This document shows positions 25,345 through 38,684 of a stretch of 64,000 nucleotides of DNA, piece by piece (position 1 is the first letter of the stretch; each line of letters opens with the position of its first letter). A program made the position numbers and the translations under genes. The notes below the pieces were generated by a model. That model saw only the letters and a list, made by a program, of their open reading frames with translations, was not told where the DNA came from and did no database searches. The DNA comes from Cladopsammia gracilis. Taxonomy: Eukaryota; Cnidaria; Anthozoa; Scleractinia; Dendrophylliidae. The stretch lies in the NCBI GenBank assembly GCA_022457155.1, contig JAJGOT010000456.1:436501-500500 (forward strand), given 5' to 3'.

Positions 25345-25560
25345 TTCCTCCTCCTCATCCTCCTCATCTTCATCATCGTCATCATCACCACCCCGATCAT
25401 CATCACCATCATCATCATCATCATCGTCGTCATCATCATCACCATCACCACGCCCATCATGATCGTCATCATTATCGTCCTCAACGATGTCTTCAATTTC
25501 GTCACTATCACCATCACCTTCATCATCACCAATGTCACCGTCACAATCACGGCCGTCACT
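25345..25560 (-). repeat. GAT/ATC trinucleotide repeat inside the SETD6-like exon
   Basis: About 215 bases of imperfect (ATC)n, reading Asp-rich on the minus strand and His-rich on the plus strand. Only the Asp-rich frame fits the surrounding gene. Confidence 0.85.
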
Positions 25561-27182
25561 TTCAGTCACGACACCATTTTTTGCTCTCTCTCTCTGTCAC
25601 AGGTCTCTACACCTCCTAGTACAAAATCTTGTTTCACACATATGCTCGCATCCTTTGTTTTGGTTTCAATTGATTTTCCGTCCACAATAGGACTGCACAC
25701 CGCTTTGCTGGCCGAGGGGTTCTCGTCACTTTTAATATTTCCAGTTTCTAAGTAACACCATCATTGTAAGCTTTACTGAAAGAATTATTTCCTGAAATAG
25801 CTTCAAGATTGTAATCTTCAACTCCTAGCTCCTCGTCATTTTGGACCTTTTTAAATTTCTTTTTTTTTTTTATTTCTCGTCTTCTATTCCCTTTTCTTCT
25901 TGTCCCTTTTCTGTTCTGCATTAAACACAAGTTCCAAAATTTTCCAACTTGTGTCTTTTTTCGTTTCTTCGTCTTGCTGATTCAACGCATGGCTAATGTC
26001 ATCAAATTCTTCGCTTCTCTGTTTTTGGATTTGTTCCTGTAGAAGCTGCCTGAACTTTACCTCGGACAGATGAAGAATCTACAAAATCGAATTTGGAAAC
26101 AATTCGGTAAACATTAATAAGCCAAAAGCATTCAAGAAAATATTTAATTTTTACATAACTAATTGAACGACTGATGAAATGATTGACTGACCAACCAAAC
26201 TAGCTGATTGACTGGCAAGCTGACTGGCTTACCTGAATGATGAAATGGCTGGCTGGTTGGTTGGTTGGTTGACTGACTAGCTGATAGACTGACTTACCGA
26301 CCATCTGACTCGTTGGCTAACTTAAAATAACTTTATGGCGAATGATTGTACTTATGACATTTCCAAAATTGTATAATGACACAGCACTTCATTTTCGGAA
26401 GACGAATAGATCTACATGTATGTCGAGCTCGATCTTATCAAGACCACTATTTCATGAGCAGACGATTCTTCTTGGCATTGTAGACAAGGTAGAACATAAT
26501 AACTGATTAATCATATTATAATTCTGGGGAAACAAGTTATATATTCTTGTCGGTATAAGAATATAAAACGAAGCTTGATGCTACTTAAAGTCAAGGAGCA
26601 CATACAATAAGTCGAACTGATCATAGCTAAAAAACAAAAAATGAAAAAGAAACTATACATGCACATTACGAGAAGTGACATCCTTTTTTATAGTATATTT
26701 GTCGTATTTATTTTAAATATTAGACGTTAGTTTTTTCCTTGGTGAGAACTTTAATGTACTTTAATTATAAGTGGGCGACAGTGATTGTATTTGTTAATAC
26801 ATTGTTTCTTGTGTGTAAGTATAGTATGTAATATGTAACTTTGTAAGTAATTTATGAACATGCAATAAACTGTTAAAAATATAGACCACCATTCCATTCA
26901 CCTTTAGATACAGCATACATGTAATACTGTATAAACAAAACAAATTATTGACGTTTTCAAGCTTTAGAATTTTAATCCAGAAAAGATCCAAAATTTAACA
27001 GTATTTCTTATAATTAACCTCACCCGAGATAGTAATATTCGACATTACAAAAGCAACTGCTCTGGTGACTGACCATTAGATAACAAGTGGTCTATTAAGA
27101 ACTTGGTAAAATACTAGGTACAGTTATGAAGCAATACTTAGTGGAAAACTGCATGTAACATACTTCAATTGGCTATGCATTA

Positions 27183-27539
27183 GGTCCCGTCCACACGTAT
27201 ACGTTAATGCGTTTAGGCCTCCCGTCCACAAGTAAACGATGAAAACGGTCAACCTGAACAGATATTTTCGAAAACACTCTCCAAAGTGGATATTTTCGAA
27301 AACACTGCTAACCCGTTTACGTGTGGACAGCGTAAACGAATATTGCTGACGTAGATACTTCTTATCTACGCATGCTTAATGCAGATCTTTTTAGCATTGA
27401 CGTGTGGACGAGAGGTCTAAACGCATAAAAAGTTATGCGTTCACGAACGTAAACGTACACGTGTCGGTCCATGGACGGGAGCGTTTCAGATAAAAACATT
27501 TGCGTCTACAGACGTAAACGTATACGTATGGACGGGGCC
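27183..27539. mobile_element. 357-bp Harbinger-type MITE in a SETD6-like intron
   Basis: Termini GGTCCCGTCCACACGTATAC and GTATACGTATGGACGGGGCC, flanked by TTA and TCA (an imperfect TWA-type duplication). It contains submotifs such as 'cgaaaacactc'. Related by termini to the element at 15,924. Confidence 0.75.
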
Positions 27540-28611
27540 TCAGTCTTATTACTTTTATGCCTTGTTGCTCAATCATACAAGCATAGACTCTGACCTCTAC
27601 CTGGCCTTAACTAAAACTACTGGTCAAGTAATTTCTTACGTCTAGATTCATATTAAAAAGTATTAATGATTAATATTTAATTATATTTACCCTCAGGGTG
27701 GCATACAAATCTGGACCAAAGTGTGAACACCTCTCTCTTCCAAACAGAACAACGTCATCCTCCGATGCCACACCCTTTCAAAAACAAGAGTTTATCACAG
27801 TGTTAATAAACACAGTGATCCTACAGTGAAACCTCCCATTACTTCACACCCTTGTGACCCGATCATGTTCTACTGTCCACTTCGGAGATATGTCTGCTTA
27901 TGGGAGGTTAAAAACGGAGTGTTTGTATTTGGTTGGGACAGTTAAACAAAGTATCTGTTAGGGGATGTTTTTATTTTTATTTAACATCTGGTTTAGCATT
28001 CATGATTTATAGCCAGTTTAAACAGAGCACTGTTGACTGAACGAAATAAAACAACTGATAAGCGAGTAATATGTTCATGTATCCAAATTAAGACCAGGTA
28101 TCCCCAACCTCCTTCACGGTAGTGATTCCCTTTGTGTTCTTGTCATGAATTACTAATGAGTTTTAGAAGATACATGAAAACACACTGTGACCAAAGAAAA
28201 CTATAATGTATACGAATTTATACATAACGCTAAGATGGTGCATACATACGCGATCACGTTTCGTGAGTGGATGAAAACTTACTTTTGAGCAATACTGTAG
28301 CATGAAGGTATACAAATACATTTTGGACTGTATATTATACAACATCAGTTGAGTATTGCAACATAAGAATTAGCATATCATACTTACCGTTTCCTCCATA
28401 AACTCAAACTATGATGACTGGCTGGCCTTTATTACATCACACAATGCACTAATGGGAATGTCAACCTAACAGAAAAGACAAATCCCAGTTGCTTCATGTT
28501 AAGTTACTCATAATACTGGACAAACAATAATTAAACCATCAGCAAAACAAGAGGATATTTGTTGGGGAGATAAAATTTATTACCTTGAGTCAACTTGAGT
28601 ACCCATGGACG

Positions 28612-28760
28612 CGCATAGTGCAGTAGGTTCACAGTGCAGTAGGTTCACAGCGCAGTAGGTTCACAGTGCAGTAGGTTCACAGTGCAGTAGGTTCAATGTG
28701 CAATAGGTTCAATGTACATTATATAGGCTCATTGTACAGTAGATTCACTGCACAGTAGGC
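28612..28760. repeat. 16-bp minisatellite
   Basis: About 8 units of 'gtgcagtaggttcaca', degenerating to 'gtacagtagattcact' at the right. It lies within a SETD6-like intron. Confidence 0.9.
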
Positions 28761-30741
28761 CTCTATACATTCCACCACTTTTTGTCCGTGTCTCTTGTAG
28801 GCTCCTTGTGCAATTGACTCTTTTGTCTGCAGGTTCTCATTAAGTTCTGGCAACCAACTTAAAAACCAGCGACTTCGAACTTTGAGCCACCTTCTTTCCA
28901 GTGAAAATGCTTAGTGTTAAACAAACCTGAATGAAGCCGCCTACTATTATATCTCAACCGTCTACTCTAAAACTTAGTGAGAACCCTGTGTCTGTGTCTT
29001 CAATCATTTCAGCTTTTTCTTGGTGTTTTGATCATGAAGTGATGTAAAAAATAAGATTCCAAACAGAAACATTCTAAAAAACATTCAATAGCCTTTCAAC
29101 CAAAAATGGTTTCCAAAATACTAAGAAAATCCCTGCTTTTGTTCTTGAAGAATCTATCCTTATTTATTTAACATGAAATTATTATAAACACATTATGGGC
29201 AACCCATACCATATCGTAAGGATTTGGCAATTCATCCTCCACAAAACCATAAGACTGAAGCAAGTGGCAGTTTGCAAGTTTGCCATACGTGTTAAAATCT
29301 CCTGTCCCTAAAAAAAATGGAATGGAGAAATTAAATGAAAATTAATTCATTAAAACAAAATAATTGGTTTCTATTTTTGAAAATAATTATATCGTAACTT
29401 GACAGCTATTTCATGATTATTGGGAAAAATAATTATCATTTTGAAGAAATGAGAAATACCCCAAAGATATATGTATACTCTTTTACAATATCTGCAAACA
29501 TGAATTGCATTTTATATGCAACATACATGTACATGTACATGTATATATTTTTAATTATAATTCAACACATTGATACACTGCCCAAATATGGTAAAAAAGT
29601 TATCGATATGCGTTATGTCTACATGACATATAACCAGCGATGGCGGTAAATTTCGCATTTTGAAGGAAAGTGAAAATGATTGCTGCCTGCAATTTCGTGT
29701 TTTTTTGGCGAAAACGTGCGTGAACTATTAGTTAAAAAAGGGAAAAGAAAGAAAAAAAGAAAAGTAAAGAGAAAAATACCGTTCACATGATTGGACAAAA
29801 AAGGCGCGAAATTTTCGCGTTGTCGCGGTCGCAGTGTTGTTTCTTGGCGTAGTTGAATGAAACTGACTGGTTCAAAGTTTAACCGCTCGACAAGAAGTGA
29901 ATGAAGGAGCACAATTTTCGTGAAATTACTTTGGTAATCACCTCTGGAATATGATATAGACTTGATGTTTCCTCAGAAAAGTTACTGATCTCGTCATTAC
30001 GACTGTGGGAGCTAAAAAACAAGTTTAAACAACATTGATCGACTCAGCTCGTACTTCGATGTTTGAAAATTTGGTGCTTATGGAAGGGACTAAAAAGCCA
30101 AATCAACTACAGGTACGATGTTTTAACCGTTTCTAGTATCCTTTAGCTGTGATTTTTTGTAAGCTTACTGTCCACGCTGCAGTTCTTTCCGACTTTTCGC
30201 CGCTATGTTTAGGTTCGTAGCCGTGTGTTTGTTCAATTTGTTTTGATTCTGAATTGAACTTTTTAAGATACGAAACACTTGTAACTAAGACATTCTATGC
30301 CATTTTACTGTGTTTTAATTTTTGTAGTCACTACTCTGTCCCGTTCTTTGAGTAGACGAAAGCTCTTCGTAGAAACTGTCAACTGATTGTGTACGCTAAA
30401 TTAATTTTAGCTTGGCAAAAGTTTCGGCATTCATTGCTTGTTGTTTAAGAAATGGTGTGAGGTAAAATATTGTAGTTAGCCTTTTTACTTAATGATAGGT
30501 TGTATATCTCAATGATTTTTTTCTCGAAACTGTGATTTGTTATCAATGTGTTGAATTATAAAACAGTTATAGTGTTCAAGCTTGCACAATATTGACAAAG
30601 GCGGCACTTTCATTCATGAACTGTGTGATGTTGCAAGTTTCGCGAGGTAAAACATCTGTAAGCTTTTTTTTTTAAATAAAAGGCTAGTCGGCGATATTTT
30701 TTCTTCAAACTGTGCTTTGTTATCAATGTGTTGAATTATAA

Positions 30742-30856
30742 AACTATTATAGCGCTCAAGCTTGCGTGATATCGCCTAATTTTAGCCGACTCGGCCTACG
30801 GCCTCGTCGGCTAAGTATTAGGCGATATCACGCGCGCTTTCGCGCTATAATAGTTA
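30742..30856. repeat. Fold-back repeat
   Basis: 'actattatagcgct...gcgtgatatcgcctaat' and its inverse surround 'ggcctacggcc'. A degraded relative of one arm occurs at 30,560-30,600. Confidence 0.8.
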
Positions 30857-31379
30857 ATAATCAGCCCTTTAAACCTCTGCAAACAATTGAAAGCAAAAGA
30901 TGTAGCACATGATGAATATAACGCGAGTTTAAAATTATGGACCTTAAACACACAACTGACAAAAGAACATGCATAACTTGGTACTTAGGCATCCTTTATT
31001 AATAACTAACTAAAGGAACACTAAAAAATTAGCTTACAAACCAAAGGATAATACATTGTACAAAGCGACAGATGACAAGGGTGGGGAGCATGAACTTATT
31101 CTACCATGTGATCCAAGGCTGCCTGAGTCCTTTTTACAAAAGTTTGTGATCTAGAAGAGCATCACCCAAGACTGATCGTTAAAAGCAACATGGCAAGTTA
31201 TAAATCACTGTGAACAATTTTTAGCACGGAATTAAAAAGATTTATATCGCTGATAACAAGCGATTCGATTTTGGAAGGTTTTTTTATTCCATGTCCAATT
31301 CAATCTTTCCTTAAACAGTTTTATACCTTGCCATGTTGCCTTAAACTAGACCTTCTTCAGCCAACACAATTCTTGTTTG

Positions 31380-31790
31380 TAGCGACAAAAAAATATCGCC
31401 AATTTTCTTTTTACAAACGCGTTGCCTACAGATTTTAATTCTAATTTTTCAACATGATTCGAGCAAGTCGTAAAGAAATTCAACAATTTGGAGTACAAGA
31501 AATAATTGCTTCACTCCATGCTCTTACTTGTGACAAATGTTTTTGTCGAGTTTCATTCAAACATCAATTTCCTTTTTTTGGTTCTGGCTTGTACTACGTC
31601 ATGTGTTGGCAGAAAAAAAAGTCTATAAACACTTCAATAGTAATTACAGCCCAGAATAAAACCCTATTTCTGGTTTCAAATATAATTGACCGATTTTTTG
31701 TCCCCACTACTGAATCCAGTTTCAACTTTTTTCGAAATGAAAATAACGTTATACAGACCACAAAAACACAACGTCTTAAAATATAGATAT
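31380..31790. repeat. Dispersed repeat, copy also at 43,885-44,175
   Basis: 'aaatatcgccaattttcttt', 'attcaacaatttggagta' and 'tttttgtcgagttt' recur in the same order about 12.5 kb away. The 110-residue open frame here is not conserved in the second copy, so it is not called a gene. Confidence 0.75.
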
Positions 31791-33392
31791 TTTTAAATTT
31801 ATTTCCCCTTTATTAAACGAACAACTTAAATATTTCCTGAGCATTTTGATGCAATTAACTTTATAAAAATCGCCAAAGCAACACAATTTTTACGGTCGTT
31901 AACTATCCTTGTCGGTTTGAATGTCAAAATCATTAAGATTGTAAAACGTCAAAATAACTGGGTCTGAGCAGTTAACATTAAACGAAACATATCAATTCCC
32001 TTTGGCAAAAAAACTTTTAGGTAGAAAAAACAAATATAACTACTAATTTTAAATCGCAAGCACTTCATTTGTAAAGTAACCAAAAACCACAATAGTTATC
32101 GATTCGTATGAGAAAATGTTATCTACATTAAACTCCTTAGCTTTGTTTCAAGTAAAATATTCAAACACGAAACATGGAAATAAATTCAAATTCAAAAGAT
32201 AGACAGTTAACGTGGACAAAAGTCAAGCCTTTACTAAATTTGTTTCACTGACTATAAACGCAATTTTATCTGATTCAGATCTCCATTGTGTAAAATGGCC
32301 AAAACATCACTGACATCCTATCACTTATAAATTCCAATTTGAGAAAAAGATCTCAAGCTTTTGTATGACAATTTAGCTATGGAAACTTTGCTAAATCTTT
32401 TTATAAATGATTTTTTAATATGGTTCGCCATCCGTAAGCTTTTTTAGGGACAAAAATTCAAACAAAAAAATAAGTCTCGCTTTTACGTTGTTTCTGGAAA
32501 GGTGCGTTATCATAAATTTTCAATCATAAATTGACAAGAAAGACAGTTGTCGAAGAAAAACAACTTAAGTCGTTGAAGATAATTTTTTTTAATAATTTAA
32601 TTGAGATCTCCATTGTGTAAAATGGCCAAAACATCGCATCATTTATCGATTCAAATTAGAAAACCTAAACAAAAAACCATGTAACGTTGTGCCAAGAGCT
32701 CAAGAGTTTTAGGCCAATTTGGTGACGAGTGACGGAAACTAAGCTAAATCTTTTTTAAAGGATTTTTGAAAATGGTTCGTTATTTTCATCATATAAGTAA
32801 GAACTTCAGGTGAAATCTAGTTCTAGTTTTGCAGCGCAAACAAAGGTTTTAAAAACTAGCGAAAGATATGATTTAATCAGATTATGATAAGTTTGCTCGA
32901 GGCTAGCTAGACCATGTCATAATTGAATTTCATTTAAACAAGTTAGCGTTTTAACCGTTTCTGTAATTTTTGTTCTGAATCTTTAAATTATACAACTTTT
33001 CAAATTTGCAACATTTCAAGGTTTATAGCAAGCAACTTTCCACAAAATTTCACACACGAAATATTCCCCCGATACTTTTTTCAAAGGGTTCATGTATTAC
33101 CTGTCGTAAAAAGGAGCCTTTTCGATCCTTTTGCAGTATTCAGTTTTTCTTATTATAAACTCTAAATTCTGCAAGTAAACCTCGTTAATATCGCAACGTT
33201 TTTTCTTCATGATTTCTTGTCGCGGATAAATGTCACAAAAATCTTTAGGTACTTCGTTTCTGTTTGTACAAAGAGTTGGCGAAATGTACCGTTTTACGGT
33301 CAAAATACTCAAGCGGGTTCCGCATATCATTTGAGAATGACTTTCATTAATCGGGAACGGATTGCATTATTGAAAACAAAATTCAAGTTAAA

Positions 33393-35842
33393 ATTGAATA
33401 TTGTAATATCGGCCAACGGTAGCCTCATTCGAAATAACGGATGCTGATTGGTTTGTTATAGACATATCAGGCAACAGTTGGCGGCTTGTTAACCGCGGTC
33501 AAACGAGAGAAATTTGCAAAAGTTAAGCACACTTAATTAAAGGTAAAATGAACCAAAAATTGGATATATTTTATTTTAGTCCAATATAAGTGCAATGTGT
33601 TGAAAGAGGACCAAATAAACATATTCTGAAGTTTTAAACTAATTGGACTTGGCATCGCAGAGATATTGGAAATTGAAAAATGAAACTTTTTGGCCTTCAT
33701 AATCGTAGAGCGATCGGGAAAAATGTCGGAAACCAATAGTGACGTCACTATTGACATCTCAAAACAGTCCAGGATTGAAGTTGAAAGTCGGTGACTGAGC
33801 GGAAAACTATGGTGTTTTGTTTTGCGATAAACTGCAGCAACAATTGTCCATTTTCAATACGAAAACAGTGAAAATCTTATACACAAGTTAGAATACTCAG
33901 TGTTCGCCAGAAGAGAGGACACTGGGAACACGGTTGGCTCGCCAATAGTGACTTCATAATCCTTACCAATCCTACCACTTGAAGCGCGCGGCCATTTCAG
34001 AAACGTTTTCGTGAAGTCTTCGGAAATCTTCGTTCTTCTTTGAAATGGATAAAGAAAAAAAATTAAATTTTTGGTTCATTTGACCTTTAAAGTTAAGGTT
34101 GTCATTTTCACTGTTTAAAGTTTAATACTGATATTGCCAATATAATGCCAATTACCAAACGTTTTGAAAGTTTACTAACAAAGTTCTAAGCGTTTAAAAA
34201 CTGAACTGCAGAATTGTCGGCGCCATTTGCCAACATAATTTTGTCCAAGCGACTGAATACACTGAAACCAACAGCGGCCAACGCTTGCGTATTTCAATGA
34301 TGCAATTCTTTCCCGATAATGAAAGTCATTCCCAAATGATAAGCGGAACGCGCTGAGTATTTTGACTGTAAAAGGCGTTTCGTCATGGTAGTAACCATTG
34401 AGAACGATGTATTATTTTCTTGGTAAATAGAATGGATTTGCTAATAAATAATAATATAAACATTGCATAATCTGGGCGAATTTTTGGCACGAAAACCTTC
34501 CGCGTTATAGCATTTATTTTTCTGTATCATCATCGCAATTATAACATGAAAATTAAAGCTTACAGATTCAATAAAATATTGACTTAAAAATGGAACCTCT
34601 GCTTCAGTAAATGTCGCGAGCTATCTTATGCATTGTTTGTACAAACTTGAAATAACGCTAATTGAAAATGAAACTTATGAGACAAGAAAAAACCGAATTC
34701 ACAATCATTCAAAATATTCTCAAAATCTTTAAACTATATCATTCACTTAATTTTAACATGATCGACAAACATTTCAATTATAACATGAAACAATTGACTT
34801 GTATAAAATGGAACCTCCCATTTAAATAAATATTACGATCCATCTTATGCTTTTACCAATTTGAAATAACGTTAATTTAAAACGGAAAATACTTAAGACG
34901 GGATGGACCGCATTCATAATCATTCAAAATGTGTTCAAAATCTTCAAACTACATTGCTCAGTTCATTTCTAGATTTGGAAAACGAAATCGATGTTGTGTT
35001 TTTGTGGTCTGTATAGCTGGCCCAGTTAACTAGAAATACCAACTTTACCCGAACCAGACATGAGGGTTTTATAAACTAAGCTACCAAGACGACAAGAGAA
35101 CAAAGGCCCTTCAAAACTTAAATATTTACAGAGTTCCTTTCCACCCAAAATAACCTGAAGCTAAAATAAAACATTTTTGTTAAAATTAAATTAACGATAA
35201 ACAATCTTTTTTGGATTTGAAAGAGCAAATTCAACTTGAAAATGTTGTTTGTCTTGAAAATGTCTGTTTTCTTGTTGATTAACTAACTAATTAATTAATT
35301 AATTAATTAATCAATCAGTCAGTGATGCAAAGCTGAATCTATTAAGGTGGCACTGTCAACCTTATCGTATACAATCTAAAACATCAGGAACAATTTCGTT
35401 TTGCCATGACTTAAATGCATTTTGACGCTAGGCTGCGAAATAATATAATTTTAGAATGTTTCACCTTATGTATTTGTCAACAAAGTTGTTTTGGTCTGTC
35501 GAGTTTGATCTGTAGTTGTATTTATCAATGCAGTTCTGAAAAGAACTGTTGTTGTTGATATTGACTGACGAGTCGACAACCTTAACGGAAGTAAGAGTCA
35601 TGTGGTAGTATAGGGCGATCTTTGCTGACGTCATTGTTTACATTTTGTCTCATTAGCATACGAATTTACGTAGAGAAGACATTGCGCTAAATACGAATTG
35701 ACTTCAACAGTTGAAAGAGCTTGTTAAATTTAGTAATCTACCCAATTTTTAGCTCTTTGCATGTTATATTTAAGAAAATATAAGCTATCCAAAACTGCAA
35801 AATTGCTGGGTGGCAAAAGCGCCAATGAGCCCATACATTCTT
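33393..35842. repeat. Segmental duplication, copy 1
   Basis: 33,393-33,714 and 34,972-35,842 are nearly identical to 35,848-36,165 and 36,163-38,684 (minus the inserted palindrome). The segment 33,715-34,971 is absent from copy 2, and the junction shares only 'gat'. The two copies are directly adjacent, head to tail. Confidence 0.9.
33541..34086. mobile_element. 546-bp TTAA-site MITE
   Basis: AGGTAAAATGAACCAAAAAT at the left and its near-inverse ending GGTTCATTTGACCT at the right, both flanked by TTAA. TTAA duplication is the piggyBac signature. Copy 2 of the surrounding duplication holds only its left part. Confidence 0.7.
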
Positions 35843-35847
35843 AAAAC

Positions 35848-38684
35848 TGAATATTGTAATATCGGCCAACGGTAGCCTCATTCGAAATAACGGATGCTGA
35901 TTGGTTTGTTATAGACATCAGGCAACAGTTGGCGGCTTGTTAACCGCGGTCAAACGAGAGAAATTTGCAAAAGTTAAGCACACTTAATTAAAGGTAAAAT
36001 GAACCAAAAATTGGATATATTTTATTTTAGTCCAATATAAGTGCAATGTGTTGAAAGAGGACCAAATAAACATATTCTGAAGTTTTAAACTAATTGGACT
36101 TGGCATCGCAGAGATATTGGAAATTGAAAAATGAAACTTTTTGGCCTTCATAATCGTAGAGCGATTTGGAAAACGAAATCGATGTTGTGTTTTTGTGGTC
36201 TGTATAGCTGGCCCAGTTAACTAGAAATACCAACTTTACCCGAACCAGACATGAGGGTTTTATAAACTAAGCTACCAAGACGACAAGAGAACAAAGGCCC
36301 TTCAAAACTTAAATATTTACAGAGATCCTTTCCACCCAAAATAACCTGAAGCTAAAATAAAACATTTTTGTTAAAATTAAATTAACGATAAACAATCTTT
36401 TTTGGATTTGAAAGAGCAAATTCAACTTGAAAATGTTGTTTGTCTTGAAAAAGTCTGTTTTCTTGTTGATTAACTAATTAATTAATTAATTAATTAATCA
36501 ATCAGTCAGTAATGCAAAGCTGAATCTATTAAGGTGGCACTGTCAACCTTATCGTATACAATCTAAAACATCAGAAACAATTTCGTTTTGCCATGACTTA
36601 AGGTGGCTCGACTGGGTTTTTGAGCGACGATACCGTTTAGCTTTGAGAAACTTGTGTACCACCACAAACGAGCCGACGGAAAATCGATTGCCACAGCTGT
36701 ACTAGAGAAAGATTAAAGTTTCAGATGAGATTAGTTTTATGGAAATCGGAGTTGCCAAAGCAACGTTATGACGTCACTTCCTGTTTTACATAATACCGAA
36801 TTACTTGTCATCAAGAGATAATTTTGGAAAACGCTCTCTTGATCTTCGACCTGACGTACTTGTCCTTAGGTCTACAAAATTTTACAAATTTCTATGGAAG
36901 CATTTTCGAGAAAATTTCGAGTGAAGTTTTAAGGTGTTAAAATACAACAAAAACAAAACAATTTTGAAATGTTATTAAAACTTATGTCTACAAGGCTTGA
37001 TGAAATAATGTTTTGGTCTGACATGAATTTTATACCATCCAAATACCTTAGGTAAAAATCTCAAGGAAATCGCTCTGTTTGGATTTCAGAAATATTACCT
37101 TGAATATGAACTGGCCTGGTGTGTTATTTTGCTTTTACATCAAAAATTGACCCTACACTTATTAAAATTGTCATGAATTAAAAAGCGAATGATGAATTTT
37201 TTTAAAACTTAGTCCTCATAAAGATTAATTAATATTCAATACAACTGCCAAGTTTCAAATTCATTGAAACGTTCTAAGGCTGTCAATTTACAGCCTCAAC
37301 GCAGGAAAATATTGAGTTGATTTTCGTGAAAGTGATTTGTTGATCTCATTATGCGTCTCCATTGTCTCAAATCGCCATGCGATTGTAAATTTCAGTACAT
37401 AATGAATTCATAAACACTTCATTGCTTTGTTTTAAGTGTTACATGAATTCATGATGTACTGAAAGCTACAATTCCACGGCGATTCGATACAATGGAGATG
37501 CATAATGAAACAACAAGCCAGAAGCGCGAAAATCAGCTCAATATTTTCCTGAGTTGGCGCTAAAAAATGACAGCCTTAGAATGTTTCAATGAATTTGAAA
37601 CTTGGAGATTGTATTAAACATTAATTAATCTTCATGAGGACTAAGTTTTAAAAACATTCATCATTCGCTTTTTAATTCATGACAATTTTAATAATTAAAG
37701 GGTCAACTTTTGATGTAAAAGCGAAATAACACTCCAGGCCAGTTCATATTCAAGGTAATATTTCTGAAATCCAAACAGAGCGATTTCCTTGAGATTTTTA
37801 CCTAAGGTATTTGGATGGTATAAAATTCATGTAAGACCAAAACATTATTTCATCAAGCCCTGTAGACATAAGTTTTAATAACATTTCAAAATTGTTTTGT
37901 TTTTGTTGTATTTTAACACCTTAAAACTTCACTCGAAATTTTTTCGAAAGCGCTTCCATAGAAATTGGTAAAATTTTGTATACCTAAGGACAAGTACGTC
38001 AGGTCGAAGATCCAGAGAGCGTTTTCCAAAATTATCTCTTGATCACAAGTAATTCGGTATTATGTAAAACAGGAAGTGACGTCATAACGTTGCTTTGGCA
38101 ACTCCGATTTCCATAAAACTAACCTCATCTGAAACTTTAATCTTTCTCTAGTACAGCTGTGGCAATCGATTTTCCGTTGGATCGTTTGTGGTGGTACACA
38201 AGTTTCTCAAAGCTAAACGGTATCGTCGCTCAAAAACCCAGTCGAGCCACCTTAAATGCATTTTGACGCTAGGCTGCGAAATAATATAATTTTGGAATGT
38301 TTCACCTTATGTATTTGTCAACAAAGTTGTTTTGGTCTGTCGAGTTTGATCTGTAGTTGTATTTATCAATACAGTTCTGAAAAGAACTGTTGTTGTTGAT
38401 ATTGACTGACGAGTCGACAACCTAAACGGAAGTAAGAGTCATGTGGATAGTATAGGGCGATCTTTGCTGACGTCATTGTTTACATTTTGTCTCATTAGCA
38501 TACGAATTTACGTAGAGAAGACATTGCGCTAAATACGAATTGACTTCAACAGTGGAAAGAGCGTGTTAAATTTAGTAATCTACCCAATTTTTAGCTCTTT
38601 GCATGTTATATTTAAGAAAATATAAGCTATCCAAAACTGCAAAATTGCTGGGTGGCAAAGGCGCCAATGAGCCTATACATTCTT
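35848..38684. repeat. Segmental duplication, copy 2
   Basis: See copy 1. It differs by a 1.26-kb deletion (or copy 1 by an insertion) and by the 1,650-bp palindromic insertion at 36,602. Confidence 0.9.
36602..38251. mobile_element. 1,650-bp near-perfect palindromic element in a TTAA site
   Basis: It starts GGTGGCTCGACTGGGTTTTT and ends with the inverse, and the inversion continues to the centre near 37,430 with arms of about 0.81 kb and few mismatches. TTAA lies on both sides (36,598-36,601 and 38,252-38,255). The empty site in copy 1 near 35,410 reads catgac-TTAA-atgcattttg. This is a snap-back, non-autonomous element with piggyBac-type target choice. No protein is encoded. Confidence 0.9.

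Larger units (their letters stand above)
24443..29307 (-). pseudogene. SETD6-like protein-lysine methyltransferase, decayed, with introns
   Basis: Six exon-like blocks in order on the minus strand: 29,307-29,210 (FNTYG...LLQSYGFVED), 28,465-28,388 (VDIPISALCDVIKAS), 27,773-27,691, 26,078-25,323, 25,078-25,047 and 24,599-24,443. Most have good acceptors (TTTTTAG, TTTGTAG, TTTCAG) and GTAAGT-type donors. The FNTYG block matches the post-SET catalytic tyrosine region of SETD6, and the C-terminal blocks fit its substrate-binding region; SETD6 methylates lysines such as that of RelA. Damage: TAG in the second block, an apparent 2-base loss in the third (27,73x), three frame changes in the fourth, and no N-terminal SET half recognised upstream. 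The fourth block carries a long Asp/Glu-rich GAT-repeat insertion. RKM4/SETD3-like relatives are the alternative. Confidence 0.6.
29308..33390. other. Gene-free, AT-rich stretch
   Basis: An exon-like block at about 30,008-29,952 on the minus strand (AG before CTCCCACAG, GTGATT after) could belong to the SETD6-like gene but does not join in phase. Otherwise only repeats and very AT-rich sequence were seen. Confidence 0.4.

Noticed and set aside
25260..25755. His-rich and Ile/Thr-rich plus-strand frames
   Set aside because: By-products of the (ATC)n repeat; the Asp-rich minus strand fits the SETD6-like exon.
29952..30008. Additional SETD6-like exon
   Set aside because: Splice sites look good, but the phase does not match the next block and the similarity is too short.
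31454..31786. 110-residue open frame
   Set aside because: Lies in a dispersed repeat whose second copy (43,885) breaks the frame repeatedly.
33217..33447. 76-residue open frame
   Set aside because: No domain, splice context or conservation; it extends into the segmental duplication boundary.
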